Shown in pieces: positions 35,354-46,932 of a DNA stretch of 58,722 bases. The notes beneath the pieces are model-generated. The model did not search any database and was not told where the DNA came from. It saw only the letters and a list, made by a program, of their open reading frames with translations. Within the stretch, counting starts at the first letter, position 1. Each line of letters begins with the position of its first letter. The translations under genes were made by a program, and so were the position numbers. The stretch is from Welwitschia mirabilis (lineage: Eukaryota; Gnetophyta; Gnetopsida; Welwitschiales), in the NCBI GenBank assembly GCA_051453625.1, contig JBOZIK010000001.1, positions 90,226,679 to 90,285,400 of the forward strand, in the 5' to 3' direction.

Positions 35354-35600
35354 GGATGTAGCAAATATTAGTTATTAGTTAATAATACTATTATAATTGA
35401 TTAATATTATACGTAAACATTCATAATATTATAACCCTTAATAATAAAAATATAAATTTTAAGTTACCTAGTGTGGTAGTATGTGTGATATCTTTTTTGT
35501 ATACATGAATAGCTACATCACTATGATTGTAACATCTAATGGGGCTATGTGGATAACCTCACCTAAGTAATTCATATATCAAGTCACACCAATAATAAGG
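35354..35600 (+). repeat. Right LTR of LARD-like element
   Basis: Aligns with the left LTR over its length but is considerably diverged, so the insertion is old. Confidence 0.6.
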
Positions 35601-36069
35601 TAACTTAATTTTGTGATGAATGATAGGATTGACAACTTTATTTTGTACTATCCATGATTTTTTAAATAGTACTATCCATGGTCTTTTAAATAGCACTTCG
35701 AAAGCTGATAAAAGAGGGACCACATGCAATTTTACAAGTGTCTAAATATTTTTGATACTTGTATTTAGTTGAGAAATTCCTATTGAAAAAATTCATTTAT
35801 CATTGGAGTCTTTAATTATAATTCTCTATAAATTTTCAATCTTCTCTTCTAAACCTAGTTTTTTTAATACTCCATCATAATTATGTTTAATTCTACAAAT
35901 GTATTGATAAGAACTCTTTTTTTTATTTTTTATTTTTTTAAAAAGAAATGGAAAATGTATCTAGAAAGTTAAAAATTTAAAAGGATTACAAGATATCTTA
36001 ATAGCTATATTTCCACGCCTTGTAGAAGTCACACAGCTAATCAAACCCTCATACATCAGTATTTAGCAT

Positions 36070-36990
36070 GATTAAGACCTATTCTTAATTCCATTAAAAA
36101 TTGGCTCCAAGATAGCATACTCCAAAGGGTTTACGACAAAATGATATTCATTAGGGCCAAATTTGAGAGGGGGAGTTTAAGCTAGGGGAATAACATCAAT
36201 AAGTTCCATTTCTTTAGTTTCTTCCTCCTACTATTCTACTTCTTTAGCTTCTTCCTCCTATTATTGATGCTCTTCTACCTTTTGAGTCTTTGTCTGATGG
36301 TCTATTTTTGCTTCTTTTGGCATGTTAATAGTGCATCCAAGTGACATGGAAAGGCTACCCTCCTCATCACTTTCCATATACTTTAGAGCATCCAATCATA
36401 ATGGCTTTTGAATAAGTCCTCTAGGAATGTCTTGCCAAGCTAAAATTTCCACATCTATTTAAAGTTTTCTTTAATAAAGTAATTACATTAACCCATCATG
36501 CCTTACCTAACAACTTTTCAATAAGTAATGTAGTAAGTCTCAGAAGAAAAATGGAAGATCTATTTGGAATTCTTCTAACATGGCTATTAAGAAATGAAAG
36601 TTTAGTTTGTTGGTCTTATTAAAATAACACTCTAAAGTGAAATATATCATGATTAAAGCTATACAAAAATCAAATGGATTTAGAATATTTTTCCTCTTAC
36701 CCTCTCTCTTCTTAAGAGATTTACCAGTGAGGTTTTCAAACTATAGCATAATAGAAGCCTTGGAAGCTTCTCTTTTAAGATCTATCCTTAAGGCCCTATA
36801 TGAATGACATCACTGATTAAAAGTACATTAACAAAAATGTTGGTGTTACCTATTCTTGAATTCCTTCCATTCCATTTTCTAAAAAATTCCTTTAAAAGCT
36901 TTAGTTAATATCCTCTTAAGCTTAATAAATAAGAGCTTCATCTTCCTACTTAAAAAAAATCCTAAGTTTGCTCATGATTTAAAAGAATGT
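36070..36990 (-). pseudogene. LINE C third ORF
   Basis: Minus-strand blocks: DLKREASKAS, FENLTGKSLKKREG, LIMIYFTLECYFNKTNKLNF, EEFQIDLPFF (36480-36800), an acidic EEE/KE-rich linker (36190-36380), then FGPNEYHFVVNPLEYAI (about 36170-36100). Each has its counterpart in order in LINE B (24479-25170). Conservation of order and of residues such as FENLxGKxLxKR in two diverged copies argues that it was a translated part of the element. Confidence 0.7.
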
Positions 36991-37369
36991 TGTCTTTAGT
37001 AGCTTTTGTATGCAGAGATTTTGCCATATAATCTGGCATGTTGATAGTTATCTTATGGCATATTTTAGACACTCCTAACTTGTTATGACATGGTTTACGT
37101 GCCTCTAATTATGCATCATTTTGTAAATTCTATTCTATAACTTTTTTTGTAGGGTTTAGTCTTTTATTTCCATGATTTTTAGAAGTTCTCAAATTTGAAT
37201 AGTAATGTTAAAATTCAATTTAAAGAAAGAGATATTTTTACTTTGAAAAATAATATTGTATCTATGTTTCCATAAAAGCTAGACCCCCATGATGATGTTA
37301 TTTCTCTTCTTGAATTGGTTGAAATCATTTAAGCTGAAGTTCATAGGAGATTAGATTAAAGATCTTTTA

Positions 37370-39250
37370 TAAAAGAATAGTAAATGAATAAATACTATTA
37401 AGTCTCATTATCCTTATGGAACATAGGAAAGTATTCATCAATTTTGAGATTTCTTTAAATAAGCTTGTCATTTATTAAATACAAATTTTTATCGTATACC
37501 ACCAAAACATTTTGATTTTTTCTAAAATTTTAATCTTCCATAACCTTTTTCAGCTATTATCTAAATTAAATAAATTGTGATACATTTTGGAGATATGCAT
37601 CTCACCATTTTGTATAGGAATAACCTAGTTCTCTATAACTCATGGCCATATCTCTCTAGAGGAGTGAATCATTTGCCTCCAAAAAAATGACGTACTTCTC
37701 CTTATTTCTAAAATCTTATTTGAGAAAATTGATTTAAAGATATTGCTATTTAGCTTAGTACCTATAGTAATGTTTTGTGAGGATGCATTTGCTTATGTCT
37801 CTAATTTTTTTGATACCTAGACCTCTAGCTCCCTTCGCATAACTATTTAATCAAAATTGATAAGATGAAGCCTTTTAGATGATTTTCCACTAGACTAAAT
37901 AGAGTTCCTAATCAGATTATTAATGATACTAGTAAATTTATTAGAGATAGAAAAATAACTGATAGGATAGATAATCATGCTCACTAGATAAGATATAGAT
38001 TATAGAATCTTTCTTACACTTAAAAAAAACTTGTTATGCCATCAAGTCAAACAAGCTATAATTTTCCTAATAATTAGAGTCCAAATAGTCTCTAAAATCT
38101 ACTTAGAGTCCAAAGGAAAACCTTAATAGGCATTTAGAAAATTTTCTTTAAAACATTAAAATACTTTTGGAACATTTGTTTTCCTTTGCTTTAGAGTATT
38201 AAGCATAAAAAGTTTATATTTCTACCAATTAATATCCAAACCTAAAAAATTTCTAAAATCATTTAGAATTTTGTAAAGTTGGCAAGCCATCAAAAGAGTA
38301 GAATAACATATGATCTATAAACTAGATGATAAGAAAAGTTGTAATCAACTTTATGGCNNNNNNNNNNNNNNNNNNNNNNNNNNNNNNNAAGGAGTGCATG
38401 ACTAAAACAAAAAAATAAGGGAATAAAAGATTACCTTAACAAAGACCACTACTACCTTGAAAGTATTTGAAGCATTTATCATTCACTAAAATAGAAAAAT
38501 TTGACATCCAAATGCATAAGTAAATGAGTTTGATGAGCAGTGAGAGGAAACTATGCTCTCGTAAAATATAGTCAGTAATCACCAATTAAACTATGTCAAA
38601 AGATTTAGTGATGTCTAGCTTATTACAAGTTTCTTCTTCTTATGATCCAAGTGGATGGTTTTATTAGATAAGATGATGTTATTATGAATGATTCTTCCTC
38701 AGATAAATCTAGATTAGGAGGGGAAGTTCATAGTAAAAAGAAAAGTTTACAAATGGAAATCTATACTTTTGATACAAATCTTCTATAAGACATTACACAA
38801 ATTGATGGATTTGTAATGTTGAGAACTATCAACATCTTTTGATTTGAAAATAAGAGTGATAAGGGTTTTATTAAATGGTTTATAGAAATCACCCTTATTA
38901 AAAGTTTTAATCATTGTGACATAAATGTCAAATTTAGTAATGTCTTAATATTTCTGGAAAAAATTCACTCTAAAACCATCTAGGCTAGGGGCTTGATTCT
39001 TTTGCATAGAGTTGATGGTTCCCTTGATTTCTCTTTCAAAACCTTTTGATCGAGGTAAATAAGCTATATATCAGATTGTAGGGCCAACTGGAACTATTAG
39101 AGATTAACCTCCTTTTTCATGAAGAACTTCTGAAAATAGCTAGTAATAAAGTCTACAATCTACTAGTTACTTTTGAATTATGTTATGGACACACTCTATT
39201 GAATGTGATTCTGTTACCTTTCCCTATTATCTATCTTAAAAAAGAACTTA
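37370..39250 (-). pseudogene. LINE C ORF2: reverse transcriptase to zinc finger
   Basis: The C-terminal portion is clearest. From about 37840 downward it reads GLGIKKIRDISKCILTKHYY, matching GFGIKKITSMNKCILTKNYF in LINE B, then a RKNQNVL..YDKNLYLINDKL zinc-finger lead-in and HKDNET (37470-37390). Upstream, RT is present in heavily broken form, with a 31-N gap at 38358-38388. Confidence 0.7.
38358..38388. other. Assembly gap of 31 N
   Basis: Run of N inside the LINE C RT region. Confidence 0.99.
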
Positions 39251-39659
39251 ATATTTCGATCTCCTTCTTATAACCACTAAATTTTTGACTTTTATTCCAA
39301 TAAATTTCTTCTTTAATTAAAATGTAATGAATTTAGAAGAGAAGATTTTTCTTATAATTATTGAAAGAGCTAGATGATTCATGTTATTTCTAAATGTAGT
39401 TAACATCTTGTAATAACTGAATTTTAACATTTTTAAAGGAATTACTGAGTTACTTTTTCCATATGATCAATTATTATCTTAGCATTTTCATTCTATGGAA
39501 TAATCTAAAAGATAAAATACATTCAACAAGAGAGTTCTAAATGTACTTGAGGAGATTTGAAAAACTAGGATCCTCTAATCAAGATTGTTAAAATCAGAAG
39601 AGACATTGCTTTTAAGGAAAAACTAAGTTAAAACAATTGGATAGTGGTCTAAAAAAAAT

Positions 39660-40110
39660 CTAGCTTTTACTTTGAGAAAAAAATGAGTGTAAAATATTTC
39701 ATAATGCATCTTTCTATTCTAGACATGACTAAATTAGAACCATTACTAAGATTTCTTTTAGTAGCATTGGCTTCATGAAGATAAAGATCTTTGTAACTAA
39801 AGCTATTAACAAAATTAGAAAAGACATCAATAAAGAATAAATTAGAAAATTTATCCAACTTTTTATGTAGACTAAGTATTTAATTGAATTAGTGGTATCT
39901 ACAGAGTCAAAGTCTATTTGTTGAAGATGCTAAATTCTTTACATTAGATCTTGTGGCTTATGGAAATTGATAATTTATCACTCTTTAGCATTGCAAATAC
40001 AATCAATTATAAGGTGACAACTACTTTCTCTAATGATGGTAACCTTACCATGCTTATAGAGAGTTATCAATCCAGCCTCAGTACGGATTCTAGCAATTGA
40101 AATAAAAGGT
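39660..40110 (-). pseudogene. LINE C endonuclease, C-terminal part
   Basis: The frame in 39667-39858 reads YKDLYLHEANATKRN and NLVMSRIERC. The first corresponds to KDLHLPRASYT in LINE B, the second to NLVMSRINRG. It is the DLPLxGxxFTW...SRLDR end of the endonuclease domain. Confidence 0.72.
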
Positions 40111-40599
40111 CAACCATATTTTTCATAGAAACATTAAACTTTGGCTAACTCAAGCTTGGTTTCTTGAATAAGATAAAATAATGTAGAAGAATCTCTCAAA
40201 AATATTTAAAGATAGAAGATTTTTTAGCCATTTTAAAGGCCTTTATAATTTCAAAAAATCATTATTTAGAAATGGAGTTGATATTGTTTACCATATTAGA
40301 TGTCCTCCTTCATTTCCTTTTCCATTTTACCTTTATATGTGTTTATTTAAATCCACTTATCTATCTAACCAATTTCTGCATTTTTGCTACTTGTTAGCAT
40401 GTGTGAAATATGCTCTTCTAGTATGGTTTCTATTGATTTTTTAATAAGCTAATTATCTTGTTCTTCCCTCATCAAAACTTGAGGTTCCAAAGTCAACAAT
40501 TTTGGCACATTGGAGTTGTACTTCTACATAACCTACATCTCTTGATCTACTAATTTTGAGGCATTTTCTATATGATATTCCTCCTCTCCCAGTTATTCC

Positions 40600-41650
40600 A
40601 TTTCTTTGTCTAACAACATATCAAATTTTTTTAGTTGGAAGATTCGTCCATTATTCAGTGATGAAGATGACTTCTTTTGTCCCTTTTTTTTCACCTATTA
40701 CCAATTAGTTTAAACCTTTTTTTCTTTCTTTTTACATTTATATTACTAATATCTTACTTTTCCACATTTTATACAATGTAGTAATAAATTATCTATCTCT
40801 AGGTTAAAGACAATTTCCTTCCAATGTATGTCTAATATGATCTTGTTAGCTTTGAAGCTATTCAACTTCATATAGACACAAATTATCACCATTGCCATTC
40901 TAGACATGTAATTAGTATCTCTATCCAGATTTGAAAAATTCATTTATCATGTCCTCGAGTTATCTGAAAAAGTATGAATGCAAAATCTTCGGATGTAAGT
41001 TGGAAGTATAAATTCATACTAGAATATTTTTGAAAGTGTTAGGTTTACTCAAAGTAAACAATAATTACTTTATAAGGGCTACTCCTTTTTTGATCCAAAA
41101 AAATATGAGTCACCTGTTATCATATTATTTATATCATCTTTTATCTTAAACACAAAATGAAAAGGTTCATCTCTAAAAGAAATTATGTTGTAGCTTGCTG
41201 AAAACTTCTATTCACATTATAATCTAATGTTTTTGATGAATGAGAGCCTACCTAAGGATTAAATTTACTAATGAGATGTTTTTGAAATTAGCCTCTAAAT
41301 TTTTAAAGTAGTTCTTAGGCATCTTAACATACGAGATTTCTTTTTCCTATTTTAAGCCAAAATCTAAGTTAGGAAAGCTTTAAGGCCTACTTTTCCTTAG
41401 TGAGTTTGTATACCATTTGGTCCATGAGGATTCTGCCATCATTAAAGTAGGGACCCAACTAAGATTAATGCTTTCTTTAACTTAGATACATCAAATCCAT
41501 TGAAGCTTATCCTTTTAGTTTTTTAGGGCATCAATTAAAAAAACTCCCTTAGGATTAGGAAAATTGATGCGAGATCAAAGCATTACTGCTATATCCTTAT
41601 GGGTTTTCATATTATTGGCACTACCAAGGAGCTGGATTACAAGGTGATGC
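40600..41650 (-). pseudogene. LINE C ORF1 (DUF4283-like, zinc knuckle)
   Basis: Open part 40746-40943 reads NLDRDTNYMSRMAMVIICVY, MKLNSFKANKIILDI and CIKCGKV. It is collinear with LINE B ORF1 (KLDRSTD, IARICVYMKPHNF, IILDIA, CIKYGK). The first two knuckle cysteines are intact here, unlike LINE B. The N-terminal part up to about 41650 is broken. Confidence 0.82.
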
Positions 41651-41830
41651 ATGGAAAATGTGCTAGGCCTCCACCCTAAGTGCTACCACTACTATTGAAA
41701 ACCAAACTTCTAAAGAAAGTTACTCTAAAAAAGAGTCAAAAAGATCCAATTACGTAGAAGTTGCATTAAAAAGCTATCACCACTAAAATAACTATTAAAT
41801 GAAACTGTTGCTATTACTTTACATGCTAAT

Positions 41831-44400
41831 AAGGAACTTCGATGATATATGGAAGATGCACTGACTCTAATTACCTTGACAAGAATACTTTTAATAATAA
41901 ACTCAGTAAACCTTATATCTTATGGGGGAAAAAAGAATCTTGATTATAGTTTTATGCAAGAATATTTATAAATTCTAAATGATAAACTAAGAAGTATGAC
42001 CCTTTCTCTATATTCTAATTGAATTTTACAATTTTTGGCATGGAGTTACAAAGAAAGATTCTTTGTCTTCTTATGCAAGCATGGAGATGACATGTCCCTT
42101 AAATGATGATGACACCACCAATAGATACCATGCCATTTGTCTTTCACATGATCATTCTTGTTATGGCACATGTTACTCTGATATGTCATTTTATACTTTT
42201 GCTAAGTGTCATTAGAGTTGAATATTTATTCTGGACTATTTTTGACTTATTCCATATGTTAATTGTGATGAATCCCTTGAGATGATGTAGGAATGTGAGT
42301 TTGATCATGTTTTGGCTTAAGAGAACAATGGCACCCTTAGTCTCGAGGGCATTAATGTTTTATGCTAGAAATCCTTCAAGTTTGACAGTGTTCTTTAGAA
42401 GTTAGCAATAAACTTGCTACTGTTAAGGGAAAGTCCATATATTTATGAAAACATGATAAAAATTATAAAATACATCATTTTATAATAAATTGATGAAGTA
42501 AGTATCTTTGCCTATGCTAAATTAATTAATTATACTTGTTTTTAATGTTAATTTTTGCATGTAAACACATCCTCGAATCAGACTTGTGGTAGTCTATTAG
42601 CAAAAAATTAATAAATAAATGATGAACATGGAAAACTTGTCTAAGTAAAACATTTAAGTATGAAATTTGTTTCACATTTTTAAAAATTTTTGATTAATTT
42701 TTAACAAACATGGCATTAAAATCGAAGAAATTATGTAAAAACAAATGTCATACCCCCTAAATAAAACTAAACTTTATCCTCAAAGTTGTAAAAATAGAAA
42801 ATTTGATACAAGGATTTTGAGAATAAGTTAATTACATGTATGGCTTCTTATACAAGGATAGCAAATAATTTTAACGTGAGTATTTAGGGAAAATTATAAT
42901 GCAATCTTAGGAAAACCAAAACATGAAGCCTAATGGAAATTGCATCATCCATGAATTCAAAAGATAGAATACCTAATTTAATGGCCACATTTATTGAAAA
43001 TTTTGTCACTTTATTCTAAATTTAAAATGTGTCACAATGTTAAACAAATAAGATATCTTTTAGGTAAATCTACAAGCAATTAAAAATTAGTTAAGTAAAT
43101 TTTCAAACACATAAGTTAAAAATAGTAAACACATAAGTATCTCTATATCCCACCTTTTTTTCCCATTCCATTTTACCTTTTACACACTTATGTCTTGTTT
43201 CAAGCATTTAGATCAAATTGAGCATTTAGTATTATGACATCTTCTTTTAACAGAGTTAAGCATGTTGATATATGAAGGAGTCAATGCTACATTTCTAGCA
43301 AGTGTTTATAACCTTGAAACAGTTGAACATGTCATAAAATAAATCATTAAAGATGCATTACTAGTGAGCATTCATAGCCCAATGTAATTAACTAAATCCA
43401 ATTTTAACTAATCAAAAGGTAATGTGCTTTTTTGAAGAGGATAGGATATATTTCATTTTCTTTTAGTTACTCCTTTTTATATTCAATAAATTTTAATGCA
43501 CATGAAGGAGTCATTGGATGATTAGCCTAATCTAGACAAATATTGTCCCTAGAACATGCTTTAAAAATAATTAACATAGCATGATAGTAGATCCCATCTT
43601 AGTTCAACCACATTTCCTAGATAGGAGACCTTAAGTGAAACTGACGTTAACAAGATAACTCAAAAATAAGCAAAAACCATTTTCTTAGATAACTACAAGT
43701 AAACTTAGATTCTACCTAATTTGCAATAAAAAAGAAGTCTCTTATTATTAGTTCATTTCATTAAAGACCATTAACTAGAATCATCTAATCTTAGAAACTC
43801 ATGGATAGATGGAAGAAGAGGGTGGTTGATGAACTTAAGGAGGTGAAACCAAAGTAAAAGGGATGCACAATTGGATTGAGGCTTTGGTAATTTATTTAAT
43901 GCCATAAGTGGAATTTAGAATTTTTTACATGAAAATGTTTGAGATGATGATTATACACATGGAAGTGCTTGGTTGGTTTAAGGCGAGAAAAGGCATCAAG
44001 CACAAATGTTTTTAATATGTTTAGTTTTTTCAAGCCTACATCTATCCTACAAAGAAAATATATTTTAAAAGAAAAATATATTCTAAAGACATACAATGAT
44101 GTTACAAGCTTAGAAAGAAATTTCCTAAGGCACTACATGCATGAAGGTTCAAGATGGTAAATGTAATGGTTGAATAATGAATCAAATTTATGCAAAGCAT
44201 TCAAAGATGTGAGAGAATACTTGTAGAAATTTATGCATGAATCTATAAAACTTGAAAGGACATTAATACTAGTAATAAGATTAATACACTCTAAATTAGA
44301 AATTATCCATCCTTTAGCCTAGTTCTATTTACTCAACAATTTATACAAGACATAATTTTGGGATTAATACAAAGTTGAATTAGATACCATTAGAGAAGGT
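41831..44400. other. AT-rich sequence, nothing recognised
   Basis: A plus-strand open frame at 42103-42285 is Met/Ile/Leu-rich and resembles no family. Two overlapping opposite frames at about 43.9-44.16 kb look accidental. No terminal repeats found. Confidence 0.35.
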
Positions 44401-44960
44401 GAAAAGTATCAATTTTTTTTTTTAAAGATATAGAGGTTTTGTCTCCATCATCAAGGTTTGAATTTTGTTTAAAATGCAAAGATAAAAGTGATGTTATTAG
44501 CTCAAGAGATTATTGAGAAAAAGATAAAGGCTCTTCATAGAGTGGATCATGTATACGCTCTTGGATAACATTTTCCTCTTCATTAAGGTTGCTAAGGGAA
44601 TCTTTCTCAAGTGGTTGCTCAAGTGAAAATGGTTTTAATTTGAAGATAGGTTTATTTTTAATATTTATCTATTTCTTCAATGTTGCTTATTGATTCGTCC
44701 TCTATTGTGTAGCTTTCTAATTTGTCATTTTCCTTAAATGATTGCTCACTTACTACTTATTGATCATCATCTAATATGTCTAATCATACTCCAAAGTATA
44801 ACCTACTTATGCATAATCAATTACTCTCTAAAAAATTTCTAAACTTAAGGTCATTTTGGCTTTTCTCATATGCTTCTTTGTAGGTATCTTCTTGGGTTTC
44901 TTCCTCATTCCTAAGGGGTAGGATTTACGTGTAACTGATTCTAGTCTTATTAATTCCTTA
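44400..44960 (-). other. Decayed coding-like stretch, unidentified
   Basis: Minus strand gives IKNKPIFKLKPFSLEQPLEK, SLSNLNEEENVIQERI and HDPLYEEPLSF with few stops: an acidic, Pro/Leu-containing linker-like sequence. It could be part of a retroelement gag or linker; I cannot place it. Confidence 0.3.
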
Positions 44961-45139
44961 AAAGCTCTCAAGGATTTTAGGTCATATAATGTAGGAAAGT
45001 TTTCTTCTTTTTGTTGTTAGTTAAGAACCCTAAGGATCTAATAATTTGTTTGAGCTATTTATTAAAGGATTTTCTCAATATTTTCCTTAGTTTTATTAGT
45101 GGTTTCTTTTAAAGTTTATAAAGGGAATTGAAGCTAAAG

Positions 45140-46508
45140 GATTAGAACCTTAAAGAGGAGGGGTGAATAGAATTTAAAAATTTAATAAATAAATTCACAA
45201 GCTATCTTTAGAAATATTGAAAACTGAAAGATATTTGTGCATATGAAATATAATAATTAATCTGAAAGAAAAATAACTAAAAGTACAAAATATCAATAAA
45301 GATATACACACAATTTATAGTGGTTCAAGAAACCCCCTACTCTACTCTTGACAATCAGCATCTATCCAAGCCTAATTAGGATCTTTGTTAATTACTTTCT
45401 AGGTATTCTAGGTTTACCTATAACCTTTTACAATTGGACTTTTTAGAGGCTTAGTCTCAATCTTTAGAGAGAATTCTATTCAGTAACAATGGGGTGTCGT
45501 AATACACAGATTCCACTAGATTTGTAGTACAATAATGATATTGCTATGCTGCTTAACCAAGTACTATTGATCACAGATTCTACTAGATCTATAATACAAT
45601 CCACATACATATAATGTGAACTGATTGACCAAGCACTATTGATCATAAAAAGATGTTTGTTCATCTTTAATTAGATAGAAGATATGCTAATGAGTAGTCT
45701 AAAGCTCTTCAAAAAGATACTAAAAAAAAGTAGTTTAATGATTTTGATGGATGAATAATATATAGGAGCAATGTTTTAGGGTTTTACAAGTGAAATAGCT
45801 TCTCTAATGGATAAAAATGGGATGCTACCATCTTGAAAAATCTTGTTTCTATCATGACTAATTGATCCCTCAAAATGTCCAGTCAATTAGATCAAGTTTC
45901 ATCACTAAAATTAGTTGCCCTCATCTTCTTCTAGTTGATCTAAGTTTCTTACAACTCCATGTCCGATCGATCCCTCAGAGATCTGATCAACTACATATCT
46001 AGTCAACTGCATTTTGGTCTAGTCAACTCCATGTCTAGAAAAATGCAGAATAGTATTTTCGGTGTAGATATGGTTGATCCATTAGAAATCTAGTTAATCC
46101 CTTGATCAAAAAGGATGAAAAAAATTTCACTCTAGGTTTGATTAACCCCTCTAGAATCTGGTCGACCCCTTGATAATCATATATGATAAATTTGCTGCTT
46201 AGATTCAGTAAAATCCTATGGAATCCAGTTGACCCCTTGATAATCAAATGCGACAAATTTCTTACTTAGGTCCAATCGACCCCTTTAGAATCTGGCTGAC
46301 CCCTCAGTAATCTGTCTTTGACATGTCTTGGTATAGATTTAGTTGACCACTTAGGGATTCAATTGATCCCTTTGAGGGTTTGAAACTTGTCAGGTTCAAG
46401 TAAGATTTGTGATAAATGATTTTAGCTTCTAACTTATAAGGATTCATATTTTCTATAAAGAATATAATACATTTTACTAAAATAGAAAATGTTAGTTTAA
46501 CATCAACA
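45140..46508 (-). repeat. 3' LTR of the copia element
   Basis: Minus-strand start TGTTGATGTTAAAC lies about 22 bases after the polypurine tract. The far end is near the CTATTCACCCCTCCTCTTTA motif (45175-45150), usually close to the 3' end of Sirevirus LTRs. Exact end uncertain. It holds a cluster of TTGACCCCTT-type repeats. Confidence 0.65.
45930..46390. repeat. Imperfect tandem repeats with TCGACCCC / TTGATCCC motifs in the LTR
   Basis: GACCCCTTGATAATCA occurs at about 46163 and 46231 (68-bp period) with further diverged copies on both sides (GATCGATCCCTCAG near 45965, CGACCCCTTTAG near 46278, TGACCCCTCAGTAATC near 46296). Related GATCGATCC motifs reappear at about 49145, outside the LTR. 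Confidence 0.7.
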
Positions 46509-46530
46509 CAACAAATTATAACTCAATAAT

Positions 46531-46540
46531 CTCTCCCTTT
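46531..46540 (-). promoter_or_regulatory. Polypurine tract of the copia element
   Basis: Minus strand AAAGGGAGAG, just upstream of the LTR start, the usual primer for plus-strand DNA synthesis. The preceding ATCAATGTC context resembles that of Sireviruses. Confidence 0.6.
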
Positions 46541-46932
46541 GACATTGATGGTAAACTATACTTAGTGGAAAATATTAATTGAAAAACTTCCCCTCAGATA
46601 ATACCATCAAATTTGCAAAAGAGTATTGATCATGTAAATCAAATTAAACACTTATAAAGGGTTTCCAACACCAGCATTAAATACAAAAACTTATAGTATA
46701 GTTTATGAGACATGTAGTAGCCATTGATATATGTGACAAAGTTATGGTTCAAGAGATATTTAATATTTATTAATAGAAGTAACAAAATTATGGTTCATGG
46801 TAAAATAAATATGCATTCAAATAGACAAGAAAAAATAATACCAAATGCATTTCTATTACTTAGCTTTTAAGAAGTACAACAGAAAAGGTGTTCATAAGAG
46901 CAAATACAACTACGATAAGCTGATAAGTACTA

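Larger units (their letters stand above)
31695..35600 (+). mobile_element. LTR-bounded element without recognisable polyprotein (LARD-like)
   Basis: Two direct repeats of about 240 bp, at 31695/31726-31956 and about 35354-35600, share a TTAATAATA-rich start, a GTATGTGTGATAT block, TTGTATACATxAATAGC and ACCTCACCTAAGT. The left copy ends in CAACA and is followed by TAGTATCAAATC (31957-31968), matching 9 of 12 bases of the initiator-Met tRNA primer site TGGTATCAGAGC. The 3.4 kb between has no gag or pol motif that I can see. It is either a large derivative or a completely decayed copia-type element. The left LTR start is tandemly duplicated (31-bp period). Confidence 0.65.
35915..41830 (-). mobile_element. 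LINE C, full-length L1-type retrotransposon (same family as LINE B)
   Basis: The minus-strand 5' end (about 41790, GTGGTGATAGCTTTTT, then GGCTCCTTGGTAGTGCCAAT-like) aligns with the LINE B 5' region. The 3' end is an A-rich tail shown as T-rich plus-strand sequence at 35915-35950. AGTTCCTTAT just outside the 5' end and AGTTCTTAT just after the tail may be a target duplication with one indel. Components are ORF1, endonuclease, RT (with a 31-N gap), zinc finger and the third ORF. Inactive because of stops. Confidence 0.85.

Noticed and set aside
43896-44160. Overlapping open frames on opposite strands
   Set aside because: Mutually exclusive shadows, neither with homology I recognise.
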